Source: Sulfitobacter sp. 20_GPM-1509m (GTDB lineage: Bacteria > Pseudomonadota > Alphaproteobacteria > Rhodobacterales > Rhodobacteraceae). Taken from it: a stretch of DNA of 64,000 nucleotides. Each line of letters begins with the position of its first letter. The first letter of the stretch is position 1. The notes under the pieces are model-generated. The model made no database searches and was not told the origin of the DNA. It saw only the letters and a list, made by a program, of their open reading frames with translations. The position numbers were made by a program, and so were the translations under genes. The stretch is from assembly GCF_000620505.1 (NCBI RefSeq), contig NZ_JIBC01000004.1, positions 434,001-498,000 on the forward strand. The letters are read 5' to 3'. Positions 36,365-44,135 of this stretch are shown in pieces.

Positions 36365-36706
36365 CAAAACACGCTTCCTGCGCATTGTGGCGCTTTGTCG
36401 GCAATGTAGCATCATTCATGTTGGCCTCAAACCCGACCTTCGCCGCAACCTCACCTAACACCAGCCACACCCACCAAAGCCCGGAGTCAAGGTGCGTAGC
36501 ACCGCCGGGCAGCGCCCGACCGCCCCATGGGCGGGCGCTTTCTCACCGGCTTGCGCCTCTTCGGCCTCACGCCAAAACATTGAGATAAAGTGGTGCTAAC
36601 GGGTGTTGTGATCCCCACCCGCGGTCGGGCGTTGCCCTTTGGGAGAGGTTTCGTTGGCTATCTGCGGTCGGGCGCTGCCCTGTGTTGTCGGGTCAGCCCC
36701 CTGCCC
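36365..36706. other. Gene-free 342-bp stretch with hairpins and repeated GC elements
   Basis: No coding frame is supported. A terminator-like hairpin lies at 36511-36543. TCGGGCGCTGCCC at 36665-36677 is the inverse of GGGCAGCGCCCGA at 36507-36519, and CGGTCGGGCGTTGCCC at 36621-36636 is a weaker copy, so this stretch is a small array of related palindromic pieces. Confidence 0.5.
36511..36543 (+). terminator. Probable terminator of the HEPN-like gene
   Basis: AGCGCCCG (36511-36518) pairs with CGGGCGCT (36532-36539), the stem is followed by TTTCT, and an inner CGCCC/GGGCG stem can compete. It lies about 150 bp beyond the stop codon at 36364. Confidence 0.5.
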
Positions 36707-37168
36707 TCAATCGGGATGCTTGGGCGTGCTTTTCGACGGGGCGAGGTAGGGGCGTGTGACGTCTTTCAGCGTGGCTTCGATGGCCTCGACGGTCAGGCGG
36801 ATCACGCCGTCGCCGGCCAGTGTCAGCAGGATGTGGCCCGCGCCGTCGCTGGTGGGCTCGAACGTGACCGACAGCAGTGACAGCACCGTGTCGCGGTCGC
36901 TGCGGTCGATGCCCTGGCTTGCGACCTCGAGCACCGTGTCAAAGGACAGCACCGCCTGCACGCGTTCCGTGCGGGTGGCGGCGTCTTCCCAGCGGAAGCG
37001 GTTCAGCAGGATGGCAAAGCGGCGCTGGCGGATGGCCCATTTCATTTCGGTGATCGGGAACACGGCGTCCTGCGCCAGTGACGAGATCACCGACAGGTCG
37101 CCTTCGTCCAGCGCGCCGAGGTTGAGGGGGCGTTCGGCGCCGTCCTCGAAGGTTGCGTCGTCGCTCAT
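36707..37168 (-). CDS. DUF2948 family protein
   Basis: Conserved Rhodobacteraceae protein of 153 aa without known function. It is recognised by [20 protein letters not shown], then [40 protein letters not shown] and LLSVTFEP. It is cytosolic by lack of signal or helices. Its ATG overlaps the murA stop by 4 bp (ATGA), so it is co-translated with murA; this linkage is typical of the family. Confidence 0.9.
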   Translation of the reverse strand: MSDDATFEDGAERPLNLGALDEGDLSVISSLAQDAVFPITEMKWAIRQRRFAILLNRFRWEDAATRTERVQAVLSFDTVLEVASQGIDRSDRDTVLSLLSVTFEPTSDGAGHILLTLAGDGVIRLTVEAIEATLKDVTRPYLAPSKSTPKHPD

Positions 37169-38433
37169 GCGTCCTTGACCCGTTCGATGTCGGCGCCGAC
37201 GGCCGAGAGTTTGGCGACGACATGTTCATAGCCGCGATCCAGGTGATAGACGCGGCTGACCTTGGTTTCGCCTTCGGCCGCCAGCCCCGCGAGGATCAGC
37301 GAGACCGAGGCGCGCAGGTCGGTGGCCATCACCGGCGCGCCTTTGAGCCGTTTGACGCCCTTGACCGTGGCGGTGCCGCCGTGGACCTCGATGTCGGCGC
37401 CCATGCGGATCAGCTCGGGGGCGTGCATGAAGCGGTTTTCAAAGATCTTTTCTTCCAGCACCGAGGTGCCGTTGGCGGTGCACAAGAGCGCCATCATCTG
37501 CGCTTGCAGGTCGGTGGGGAAGCCGGGGAAGGGTTCGGTGGTCACGTCCACGGCCTTGATGTCGCCGCCGTTGCGTTTGACGGTCAGGCCGTTCGCGGTT
37601 TCGCTGACGGAAATGCCCGCGGCGTCCAGCTTTTCGCAGAAGGCCTGGACCAGGTTGATGCGCCCGCCCAACAGCTCGACCTCGCCGCCGCAGATGGCGG
37701 GGGCCAGCATATAGGTGCCCAGTTCGATGCGGTCGGTGACCACGGGGTGCGTGGCCCCGCCCAGACGGTCGACGCCCTGGATGGTGATGGTCGAGGTGCC
37801 CTCGCCCTCGATCTGCGCGCCCATCTTGCGCAGGCATTCGGCCAGATCGACGATCTCCGGCTCGCGCGCGGCGTTGTTGATAATGGTCGTGCCCTTGGCC
37901 AGCGTGGCGGCCATCAGGGCGTTTTCGGTGGCCCCGACCGAGGCAAAGGCAAAGTCGATGGTGCCGCCGCGCAGACCCTTGGGGGCCTTGGCGTGGACAT
38001 AGCCGTCTTTCAGCTCCAGCTCGGCGCCCATCGCCTCCAGCGCCTTGAGGTGCAGGTCGACGGGGCGCGCGCCGATGGCACAGCCGCCGGGCAGCGACAC
38101 GATGGCATGGCCGTCGCGGGCCAGCATCGGGCCCAGCACCAGGATCGAGGCGCGCATCTTGCGCACGATGTCATAGTCGGCGGTGTGGTTGTGGATGTTG
38201 TGGCTGGACATGGCCAGCACCTTGCCGTCCTGCAGGCTGGTGACCTCGGCCCCCAGCGAGCCAAGCAATGCGGTCATTGTCTTGATGTCGCTCAGGCGCG
38301 GCGCGTTGGTCAGGGTCAGCGGTTCTTCGCTGAGCAAGGTCGCGGGCATCAGGGTGAGACAGGCGTTCTTGGCGCCGGCGATGGGGATCTGCCCCCTGAG
38401 CGGTCCACCGCCCCGTACGAGAATCGAATCCAT
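37165..38433 (-). CDS. murA: UDP-N-acetylglucosamine 1-carboxyvinyltransferase
   Basis: First committed step of peptidoglycan precursor synthesis: transfers enolpyruvate from PEP to UDP-GlcNAc. Length 422 aa, normal. The start [20 protein letters not shown] is followed by AKNACL with the active-site Lys22-Asn23. Cys118 in [20 protein letters not shown] corresponds to the catalytic and fosfomycin-reactive cysteine, so the enzyme is expected to be fosfomycin sensitive. [18 protein letters not shown] and the C-terminal [20 protein letters not shown] complete the family. It is coupled on both sides: the small ORF upstream ends on its ATG, and DUF2948 overlaps its stop. Confidence 0.98.
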   Translation of the reverse strand: MDSILVRGGGPLRGQIPIAGAKNACLTLMPATLLSEEPLTLTNAPRLSDIKTMTALLGSLGAEVTSLQDGKVLAMSSHNIHNHTADYDIVRKMRASILVLGPMLARDGHAIVSLPGGCAIGARPVDLHLKALEAMGAELELKDGYVHAKAPKGLRGGTIDFAFASVGATENALMAATLAKGTTIINNAAREPEIVDLAECLRKMGAQIEGEGTSTITIQGVDRLGGATHPVVTDRIELGTYMLAPAICGGEVELLGGRINLVQAFCEKLDAAGISVSETANGLTVKRNGGDIKAVDVTTEPFPGFPTDLQAQMMALLCTANGTSVLEEKIFENRFMHAPELIRMGADIEVHGGTATVKGVKRLKGAPVMATDLRASVSLILAGLAAEGETKVSRVYHLDRGYEHVVAKLSAVGADIERVKDA

Positions 38434-38588
38434 CAGTCTTTGTCCTTTGCCTGCGCCGTCTGTTGCCCCGTGGTGGCCCGCGCACGGGCCTGTGCCTTGC
38501 GCTTGGCCATATTGGCCTTGAGCGCCGCTTTAAGCCGCGCCTCGCGCGCGTTGGGCTGTTGGGGTTTGGTGCGGTTGTTTTCTGCCAT
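38433..38588 (-). CDS. Small basic protein upstream of murA (51 aa)
   Basis: Short gene reading [20 protein letters not shown], then [20 protein letters not shown], ending in AKDKD. It is Ala/Lys/Arg-rich and without membrane segment. TGATG joins its stop to the murA start, a strong sign of translation. Its function is unknown; similar short ORFs precede murA in related bacteria. No good alternative start exists. Confidence 0.7.
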   Translation of the reverse strand: MAENNRTKPQQPNAREARLKAALKANMAKRKAQARARATTGQQTAQAKDKD

Positions 38589-38654
38589 GCGGCCTTGTTA
38601 GCGCAGGGGCGCGGGGGCGTCCAGAATGGGTTGCATTTCTGGTGTCATAAGGGG

Positions 38655-38681
38655 TTGCACGGGCGCGCGATTGCGTCTAAT
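38655..38681 (+). promoter_or_regulatory. Possible tRNA-Thr promoter
   Basis: TTGCAC (38655-38660) and TCTAAT (38676-38681) lie 15 bp apart, and the mature tRNA begins 16 bases later. The spacing is one to two bases shorter than ideal, so this is tentative. Confidence 0.35.
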
Positions 38682-38697
38682 CACCCCGCACACTGGC

Positions 38698-38772
<75 letters not shown>

Positions 38773-38850
38773 CTATCCCTAAGAAATCAAGTACTTACGG
38801 AACCGGCAGCGCGTCGGCCTTCCGTTACCCCGGAGCCACCCCAAACCGAT

Positions 38851-39255
38851 TCACCCATCCTCACCCCAGTCGGGGTCGATGTGGCAGCCGTTGCCGCCGT
38901 CCGCCTCGACCATGATGCCGTTGTGGCCTCCCCCGGCCTCCATCACTGCGTCAGCGATTGCCCAGCGGAGGTCGGGCACCCAGAGGCCGGGCCGCACGGT
39001 CACGGTGTAGCAGGCCCCGGCGTTTGAATCGCACCAGATCATTTCGAGACGGCGCGCCAGCAGCTCGGGCATGGCGTCGATGATCCGGCGCATGGTGTCC
39101 AGCTCTGACAGGACCGCCCACCGGCTCTCAATCTGGACGCCCCGGTAGCGAAAGCCCAACACCGGGGCCTTGGGTCCGGCGTCGGCGCGGTCAATGTCAT
39201 ACTGGCGCTGGATCAGCTCAGCCGCCTCCGGCGGCAGGTCGGTGTGTTCTACCAT
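38851..39255 (-). CDS. Hypothetical protein in the mini-island (134 aa)
   Basis: Unrecognised soluble protein. AGGAGA stands at ideal distance before the ATG at 39255. The sequence begins VEHTDLPPEAAELIQRQYDI and is acidic at the end (HIDPDWGEDG). It contains IWCDSNAGACYTVTV and an SRWAVLSELDTMRRIIDAMP helix. It is last in the island's minus-strand gene series, 60 bp after the small basic gene. No function is assigned. Confidence 0.6.
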   Translation of the reverse strand: MVEHTDLPPEAAELIQRQYDIDRADAGPKAPVLGFRYRGVQIESRWAVLSELDTMRRIIDAMPELLARRLEMIWCDSNAGACYTVTVRPGLWVPDLRWAIADAVMEAGGGHNGIMVEADGGNGCHIDPDWGEDG

Positions 39256-39315
39256 GTTGATCTCCTCTGAGATGTCGTGCCCCGCGAGCGCTGCTGCGGG
39301 GCACGACGATAGGGG

Positions 39316-39477
39316 TTACTTCTTCTTGATGGTCTCCACCACGTGGGTGGATTTGCGCTGCGTCGCCTTCTTGACTGTGGTGAAACGGCCAGTCTTTGCG
39401 CTGCGGCCAACTTTGAACGATTTCGATTTCATCTGTTCTGCTTTCATAGTTGCATTGAGGGTGGGAGGCGCGCTCAT
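39316..39477 (-). CDS. Small basic protein, KVGRSAKTGRF type (53 aa)
   Basis: Encodes MSAPPTLNATMKAEQMKSKS then FKVGRSAKTGRFTTVKKATQ and THVVETIKKK. The core K-V-G-R-S-A-K-T-G-R-F with a VVETIKKK end recurs in short proteins of many bacteria and mobile elements, function unknown. The start at 39477 is chosen for GGGGAG four bases upstream; ATGs at 39447 and 39432 are alternatives. It lies 29 bp behind the preceding small gene. Confidence 0.55.
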   Translation of the reverse strand: MSAPPTLNATMKAEQMKSKSFKVGRSAKTGRFTTVKKATQRKSTHVVETIKKK

Positions 39478-39506
39478 CGCGCTCCCCGTTGATCTGGGTG
39501 GGGTGT

Positions 39507-39644
39507 CTATTCCGGGATCAGAATAGGCCACGCCCGCAGCCCAAACGCTTTCGCGTAGAGCCGGGTGCCGGTCTTCGGGCATGTCCGCCAAGGGCGGAAG
39601 ACATACCGGTATCCCGGCGGAGGGTGTGTGTGACGCTTGGTCAT
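39507..39644 (-). CDS. Small basic/aromatic protein (45 aa)
   Basis: GGAGA lies five to six bases before the ATG at 39644. The product begins MTKRHTHPPPGYRYVFRPWR, then TCPKTGTRLYAKAFGLRAWP and ILIPE. GY-x-x-VFR-x-x-R-T followed by KTG and a KAWPI-like end looks like a conserved short family carried by mobile elements. Function unknown. Confidence 0.5.
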   Translation of the reverse strand: MTKRHTHPPPGYRYVFRPWRTCPKTGTRLYAKAFGLRAWPILIPE

Positions 39645-39813
39645 TACACTCTCCACTTCGGGGCGTATCTTGCCTTTGAACCCAGATTGCGCTATGTGCA
39701 GTCCTGCTTAGGAGACTGATTTGCGCTTCCGGGAGGCTCTGCATCGTCAAGCCCCTGATGCACGATGAAGAAATCTGTGAGGAGGCTCGGGCGCCAACCT
39801 GAGCCTTCTTTCG

Positions 39814-40353
39814 TTAGAGCCTCCCGTTCTTGTGGAGGTAGCGCAGCCGGTTGCGCGCCGCCTCCCACGAGACGCCGAAGCGCTGGATCAGGTCATCCTC
39901 ATCGTCCAGAGCGTCAATGAAGCACTCCGGCATCAGGAACTCTGCGGCAAACTGGTTCGCCTGCGGCTCGGCCAAGCGGAAGGACGGGGTGCCGTCCCCT
40001 TTCCGCGCCCGGGCAAGTGGGATATTGGTGTGCATCGCCCAGTGGCCCAGCTCGTGGGCGGTCGTGAACCGGGCGCGGCCCTCGCCCGCCCAAACTCCCT
40101 CATATACGTCCTCGCGGAGCATGATGAATTCGCCCTTGGGACAGGTGTAGCCCTCGGCCCGGCCCATCTCTTGTTGGCTGCCGACCTCGAAGTTGAGGAG
40201 CCCGAGCCGCTGGTCCAGCACTCGCTCGATGATCTCGATCACCGGCACGCGGGGCGTTTGTGCCTGCCCGAGCTGATGGCGGAGGTTGTCCGCGATGCCG
40301 CCGATCTCAGCCCAGCGGCGCGGCGGCACTATGAAGTCATTCGTCTCAGTCAT
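39814..40353 (-). CDS. ImmA/IrrE-family metalloprotease
   Basis: Predicted zinc endopeptidase of 179 aa. The zinc motif is FTTAHELGHWAMH with His100, Glu101 and His104, and the third ligand glutamate lies in QANQFAAEFLMP. ImmA of ICEBs1 and IrrE/DdrO-type proteases cleave the XRE repressor encoded beside them, which induces the element or stress genes. Here the gene overlaps the XRE gene by 4 bp, so substrate and protease are co-translated. The cleavage trigger is unknown. Confidence 0.88.
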   Translation of the reverse strand: MTETNDFIVPPRRWAEIGGIADNLRHQLGQAQTPRVPVIEIIERVLDQRLGLLNFEVGSQQEMGRAEGYTCPKGEFIMLREDVYEGVWAGEGRARFTTAHELGHWAMHTNIPLARARKGDGTPSFRLAEPQANQFAAEFLMPECFIDALDDEDDLIQRFGVSWEAARNRLRYLHKNGRL

Positions 40354-40706
40354 TTCGCGTCCTTCTTGCTGAGGATTTGGAAGATGTTGTTGAGCTCATC
40401 CTCGGACAGCGAATTCATCCGGCGGGCCATCAGCCCTGCGGTGTCCCTCGCCAAGAGGCTGTCGGCCTCCAGAGTGAAGTTTTTGCGTGATCTGTCGGCA
40501 GCCCGGCGGAGAGATGCTGCGGCATCCTCAGCCAGCCTGTAGGCCCGGATCACAAGCTCAACGAAGCCTTCGGGCGGGGTCTTGGTGCCCCGCTCTACGG
40601 CGGAGATAAACGCTGAGGACTTCTCAAGCCTTGCGGCCATATCCAACAGTCGTTCATCCTCATCAATTCGCAGTTTCCGCAGCTCCTTCCCGATTTCTGT
40701 GGTCAT
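40350..40706 (-). CDS. XRE-family transcriptional regulator
   Basis: Repressor of 118 aa. The helix-turn-helix is LLDMAARLEKSSAFISAVER followed by GTKTPP at residues 20-45. The C-terminal helices (RAYRLAEDAAASLRRAADRS) probably form the part recognised by the co-encoded protease. CCAGGAG precedes the ATG at 40706, and a CACCAC/GTGGTG inverted repeat lies 20 bp further up, suggesting autoregulation. First gene of the island's minus-strand unit. Confidence 0.85.
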   Translation of the reverse strand: MTTEIGKELRKLRIDEDERLLDMAARLEKSSAFISAVERGTKTPPEGFVELVIRAYRLAEDAAASLRRAADRSRKNFTLEADSLLARDTAGLMARRMNSLSEDELNNIFQILSKKDAK

Positions 40707-40725
40707 GGTTGGTCTCCTGGTGGTT

Positions 40726-40744
40726 CACCACGCAATATGTGGTG
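40726..40744. promoter_or_regulatory. Candidate operator of the XRE regulator
   Basis: CACCAC (40726-40731) and GTGGTG (40739-40744) form an inverted repeat with a 7-base spacer, 20 bp upstream of the XRE start codon at 40706. Position and symmetry suit repressor self-control. Confidence 0.45.
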
Positions 40745-40892
40745 TGCCGCTCGAGCTGTCAACCTTGTTGGTTAATTTTTCGTGCCTGACGGGTTAACAG
40801 GCCCGCCGTCGCATTAATCACCGTCGGACCAGCGCGCGGTTGACTTGACAGATACGCACGGCTGCGCCCTACGCTAAGTGCGTTCGCTCTGC

Positions 40893-40909
40893 TCTCTCCA
40901 GCAGCACCA
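40893..40909. other. attR: 17-bp copy of the tRNA-Thr 3' end
   Basis: Exact repeat of 38756-38772 (TCTCTCCAGCAGCACCA). The sequence before it does not fold into a tRNA, so it is not a second gene. Confidence 0.7.
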
Positions 40910-41176
40910 TGTGTGATTTCCCATCAGTGATGTTTGCGCATCTGGCGGCGGTGGTCTCTCGACTGACGTGCGGTGCATCCGTCTGCGCGGGCTGCTTGCT
41001 TTTGCGGCTCTGCAGGGGGCGACGGCGATGCTTGCGACATTCGCGGGTCGGGTCTGGTGATTCAATTGGCATTTAATTCACGGGTCTATGGACAACCAAA
41101 TATCGCCAACCCATAGTAGAAATGTTTCTGCATATATTAGAACCCTATTACGATCCTTTCTGACCGGAGCAATACC

Positions 41177-42691
41177 ATGGGCCTTTTGTTTATGATGGCG
41201 GCAATGTTCGGCGCTGTCGCATTTATTGACAATGACGATTCTGCGACGGAGACGGACGATACATCTGATCCGCTTCCGCCTGAAACGCCCACGGACCCTG
41301 TTGATCCCGTTGACCCGATCCCTGATCCGTCGTTGACCCTTGAAGGGACAAGCGGCGCGGATCTTCTTTTGGGAGAAGAAGGCGATGACACCCTGTACGG
41401 GCGTGCGGGCAGCGACACGCTGAGCGGTGCCGACGGCGATGATCAGCTTTTTGGGCAGTTCGGCAGGGATGACATCGCTGGGAACAGCGGTGCGGACAGC
41501 CTGTACGGTGGAGAAGGGAACGACATACTGTACGGAGATGCGGCGCAGATCAGCACGTCGTCGGAGACGGACGGTGCGGATTTTCTGGATGGCGGCGCGG
41601 GCAATGACCAGCTGTATGGCGGCGGCGGTGTCGACACCCTGAACGGGGGCGACGGCGACGATTTGATCGTTGACTATGACCTGAGCCGGAACGAAGGCAT
41701 CGAAAACGGCTCGGTCGTGGATGGGGGTGCCGGCGATGACGACATCCGTGTCGATGGCGGCAGCACGATCACCGGCGGGGACGGCAATGACAGCATTTTC
41801 GTCCATGCCGACATTGGCGAAGAGGGGGTCACCGAGATCACCGATTTTGTCCAGGGACAGGACACGCTGGCCTTCAGCATCGTCATCAGCGAAGGCGACA
41901 CCGGCCCGCTGACCATTCAGGACACGGCGGATGGCACGGGTGCCGAGGTGTACATGGGCGACACGCTGGTGGCGGAAATCACCGGCGGTCAGGGCATGAC
42001 GCTTGATGATCTGGATGTTGCTTTCGTTCTGGAACAGAATGCGGGCGACGTTGATTACACCGACGGCGATGCCGGTTCGATCATCGAGGGCAACCATTCC
42101 GACAATGTGATCAACGGCGGGGATGGCAATGACAGTATCTTCGCGGGCTATGTCGGTGGCGATTACGCGGGCGAAAACTATCACGGTGGCAGCGACGTTC
42201 TGAATGGCGGTGCCGGGGACGATTACATCGTCGCCGATAGTGCCACCTATACGGCGTATAATGATGGCACCTCGCCCATCGAGGTTGTCCACGATCTGCA
42301 CGTCGACACGCTGAACGGCGGCGAAGGGAACGATACGCTGGTTGCAAACGATGGCGGCATTCTGACCGGCGGTGAAGGCGAGGATGTGTTCGTGATCAAC
42401 CACAACATGCGCTACGTGGACAATGACGCCTATGATGGCGACAACCTGTTCCCCGAGCCGGTCCAGATCACGGATTTCGACCCGACCGAGGACGTGATCA
42501 ACATCGCATATTTTGGCGACTTTTCCGGCTTTTCGGGACCGTCGAGCGAGGATGTTACGGTTGAGCCTTGGGAAAATGGCGAGGGCAGCAATATTCTGCT
42601 GTTCGACAGGGTCATCGCGACCGTGCCCGGTGCCGGGACGCTGAGCTATGCGGATCTGAACTTCGACAAGGACGTCGCGCGGGCCTACTGA
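41177..42691 (+). CDS. RTX calcium-binding repeat protein with N-terminal membrane anchor
   Basis: Acidic protein of 504 aa. A short hydrophobic start MGLLFMMAAMFGAVAFI is followed by an Asp/Thr/Pro-rich linker (about 20-55) and blocks of GGxGxDxxx nonapeptides. These include GEEGDDTLYGRAGSDTLSG and GGEGNDILYG early, then GGDGNDSIFV, GGDGNDSIFA and GGEGNDTLVA, interrupted by beta-type spacers such as ITDFVQGQDTLAF. RTX repeats bind calcium in parallel beta rolls outside the cell and usually leave through type I secretion, for which no genes are in this window. The N-terminal hydrophobic segment hints at anchoring. GGAG precedes the ATG at 41177. No catalytic domain is visible. Confidence 0.85.
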   Translation: MGLLFMMAAMFGAVAFIDNDDSATETDDTSDPLPPETPTDPVDPVDPIPDPSLTLEGTSGADLLLGEEGDDTLYGRAGSDTLSGADGDDQLFGQFGRDDIAGNSGADSLYGGEGNDILYGDAAQISTSSETDGADFLDGGAGNDQLYGGGGVDTLNGGDGDDLIVDYDLSRNEGIENGSVVDGGAGDDDIRVDGGSTITGGDGNDSIFVHADIGEEGVTEITDFVQGQDTLAFSIVISEGDTGPLTIQDTADGTGAEVYMGDTLVAEITGGQGMTLDDLDVAFVLEQNAGDVDYTDGDAGSIIEGNHSDNVINGGDGNDSIFAGYVGGDYAGENYHGGSDVLNGGAGDDYIVADSATYTAYNDGTSPIEVVHDLHVDTLNGGEGNDTLVANDGGILTGGEGEDVFVINHNMRYVDNDAYDGDNLFPEPVQITDFDPTEDVINIAYFGDFSGFSGPSSEDVTVEPWENGEGSNILLFDRVIATVPGAGTLSYADLNFDKDVARAY

Positions 42692-42717
42692 GCTGAGCGG
42701 GACTTGATCGGCAAAGT

Positions 42718-42746
42718 CATCGCGCGGGCCTGAGGCCTGCGCGATG
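42718..42746 (+). terminator. Terminator-like hairpin behind the RTX gene
   Basis: CATCGCGCGGGCC (42718-42730) pairs with GGCCTGCGCGATG (42734-42746) around TGA, a 13-bp stem with one G-T pair, 26 bp after the RTX stop codon. No T-run follows. Confidence 0.55.
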
Positions 42747-42868
42747 CTGTGTTGGAGGTCAGCCCCCTATAGCGCCCCGCCTTACACTTGCATCGCCAAT
42801 ACCCTGCCGCGCGACGCGCTCTCGGGCCATTGGCGATGTGATCTGTCCGGGGTTAAAGGCGGGACGCG

Positions 42869-43150
42869 TTAGAAGGCGTCGAACTCGGGCACGTTGCCCA
42901 GCCGGACCAGGAATGTCGGTTCCGACACCTCGCCCGAGCCTGCATCTTCGGTGACGCTGTAGGCGTCGGCACCCGCGCAGGCGTCCGAACGGCATTCGCG
43001 TTCGGCGCGTTCGCGGGCCTGTTCGGCGGTGGTGTACTGAAACTGTTTGTCGATCACCAAGGCCACCTGCCCTGAACGGCCGGTCTTTTTCTCGGTGTAG
43101 GTCTGGCAGATGTAGTGGACCTTGAAGGCGCTTTCTGGGTCGTCGGTCAT
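42869..43150 (-). CDS. Hypothetical acidic protein (93 aa)
   Basis: Unrecognised protein starting MTDDPESAFKVHYICQTYTE, with QYTTAEQARERAERECRSDA in the middle and EPTFLVRLGNVPEFDAF at the end. Three cysteines (ICQ, ECRSDACAG) could bind metal or form a disulfide. The ATG at 43150 has AGGA about ten bases upstream; the frame is open further up but that part is Pro/Arg-rich and not convincing. Small proteins with the same plan occur in relatives without assigned function. Confidence 0.6.
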   Translation of the reverse strand: MTDDPESAFKVHYICQTYTEKKTGRSGQVALVIDKQFQYTTAEQARERAERECRSDACAGADAYSVTEDAGSGEVSEPTFLVRLGNVPEFDAF

Positions 43151-43313
43151 GGCGGCGTCCTGAGATGGAGGGGTGGTTCGCGCAAGGCTTGGCAGGGATG
43201 CCGGGCCTTGTCGATAGGACAGTGCGGACGCTTGGGTCCGATGGTGAGAAGGACCGGCACAGCACGGGCCGCGGTTGGCCGCCGCGACCCGTGTGGGGCC
43301 TGCTATCGCGGGG

Positions 43314-44135
43314 CTACAGCGATTCTGTATGTTTGTGCGTGGCGGCATCAATGGCGCGTTCCTGCCCGCGTGACACGGTGGTGACCGGAGAGCCGAACAT
43401 CGCGTTGGCCGCGTCAAAATCTGCCTTGGTGTCGATGCGGACCCAGTTCAGCCCCGCAATGTCGAGCGCATGAAAGGGCGTGCCGGCCGCTGAAAGCCGG
43501 GCGTAGGCCACGGTGTCGGGGTCGTTCGAGCGCATCGGGTCGTCCATGATCTGCGCCAGTTCCGCAAACAACCGCGCACCGGTTTTGGCGGCGATCTTTT
43601 CGATGCCGATGGCGGCGGCAAAGGCCAGTTCGGGCGTGATGGTCCGGTCCGCTTCGGCATCCGGCGCTGGATCGTCCGTGATCACCTTGACCGTGTTGTC
43701 GGCAGAGGGGGTGGTGCCGTTCATGCACAGGACATTGGTTTCATTGCTGTCCAGCAACCGCCGCAGAATGCGGACTTCGAACACCACGTTGGCGTCGAAT
43801 TTGACGAATTCGGACATGCCGATGGCCTGGCGGGCCAGCAGCAGCGCCTGGGCGGAGCCGCTGTTGTCATAGCGGGTGTTGGTCACATAGGTGACGCGGA
43901 TGCCACGGAAAGTTTTGTCGACGAATTGTCTGATCTCATCGGCGCGGTGGCCCAGCACCAGCACGAACTGCGAGATGCCGCAGCTGAGGCAGTTGCGCAG
44001 GGTGCGTTCCAGAATGACCGAACCGCCGACGCTGCGCAGGCAGGCGGGGCTTTTGTCGGCTGCCGCGCCAAAATGCGCGCCGGTGCCTGTGGCCAGTATC
44101 ACGGCCACGGGCGCGCGCTTGATGTCGTTGCTCAT
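43314..44135 (-). CDS. Nucleotidyltransferase-like protein (sugar/choline-phosphate type), divergent
   Basis: Protein of 273 aa with the NTP-transferase fold. AVILATGTGAHFGAAADKSP corresponds to the LAAGxGxRxxxxxKP signature, with the arginine replaced by His and the alanine by Thr. YVTNTRYDNSGSAQALLLA and FVKFDANVVFEVRILRRLL match the CTP:phosphocholine/LicC branch, where D of FDAN binds the metal. FHALDIAGLNWVRIDTKADF closes the domain. The altered P-loop may mean a changed substrate or loss of activity. AAAGGA precedes the ATG at 44135. No choline kinase or sugar-1-phosphate gene is adjacent. Confidence 0.75.
   Translation of the reverse strand: MSNDIKRAPVAVILATGTGAHFGAAADKSPACLRSVGGSVILERTLRNCLSCGISQFVLVLGHRADEIRQFVDKTFRGIRVTYVTNTRYDNSGSAQALLLARQAIGMSEFVKFDANVVFEVRILRRLLDSNETNVLCMNGTTPSADNTVKVITDDPAPDAEADRTITPELAFAAAIGIEKIAAKTGARLFAELAQIMDDPMRSNDPDTVAYARLSAAGTPFHALDIAGLNWVRIDTKADFDAANAMFGSPVTTVSRGQERAIDAATHKHTESL

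Larger units (their letters stand above)
38773..40909. mobile_element. 2.1-kb mini-island integrated at tRNA-Thr, integrase absent
   Basis: The segment is bounded by the 17-bp direct repeat of the tRNA 3' end. All five supported genes read on the minus strand: XRE regulator, ImmA/IrrE protease, two very small genes and a 134-aa hypothetical. A regulator plus ImmA-type protease pair is the known switch of ICEBs1-like elements and of many prophages. No integrase, excisionase or replication gene is present, so it is a remnant, a satellite moved in trans, or an element whose integrase was lost. Confidence 0.6.
40707..41176. other. 470-bp intergenic stretch containing island promoter, attR and RTX gene upstream region
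   Basis: From left to right it holds the XRE operator candidate (40726-40744), the weak palindrome AACC/GGTT in GTCAACCTTGTTGGTTAAT at about 40758-40776, and the 17-bp attR (40893-40909). An AT-richer tail follows before the RTX gene. No coding frame is supported. Confidence 0.5.

Noticed and set aside
40893-40909. Second tRNA gene suggested by the tRNA 3'-end sequence
   Set aside because: Only 17 bases match and no cloverleaf can be formed upstream; it is better explained as an attachment-site copy.
41078-42403. 441-aa minus ORF antisense to the RTX gene
   Set aside because: Periodic Ile/Val/Arg pattern is the mirror of RTX nonapeptides; no independent evidence.
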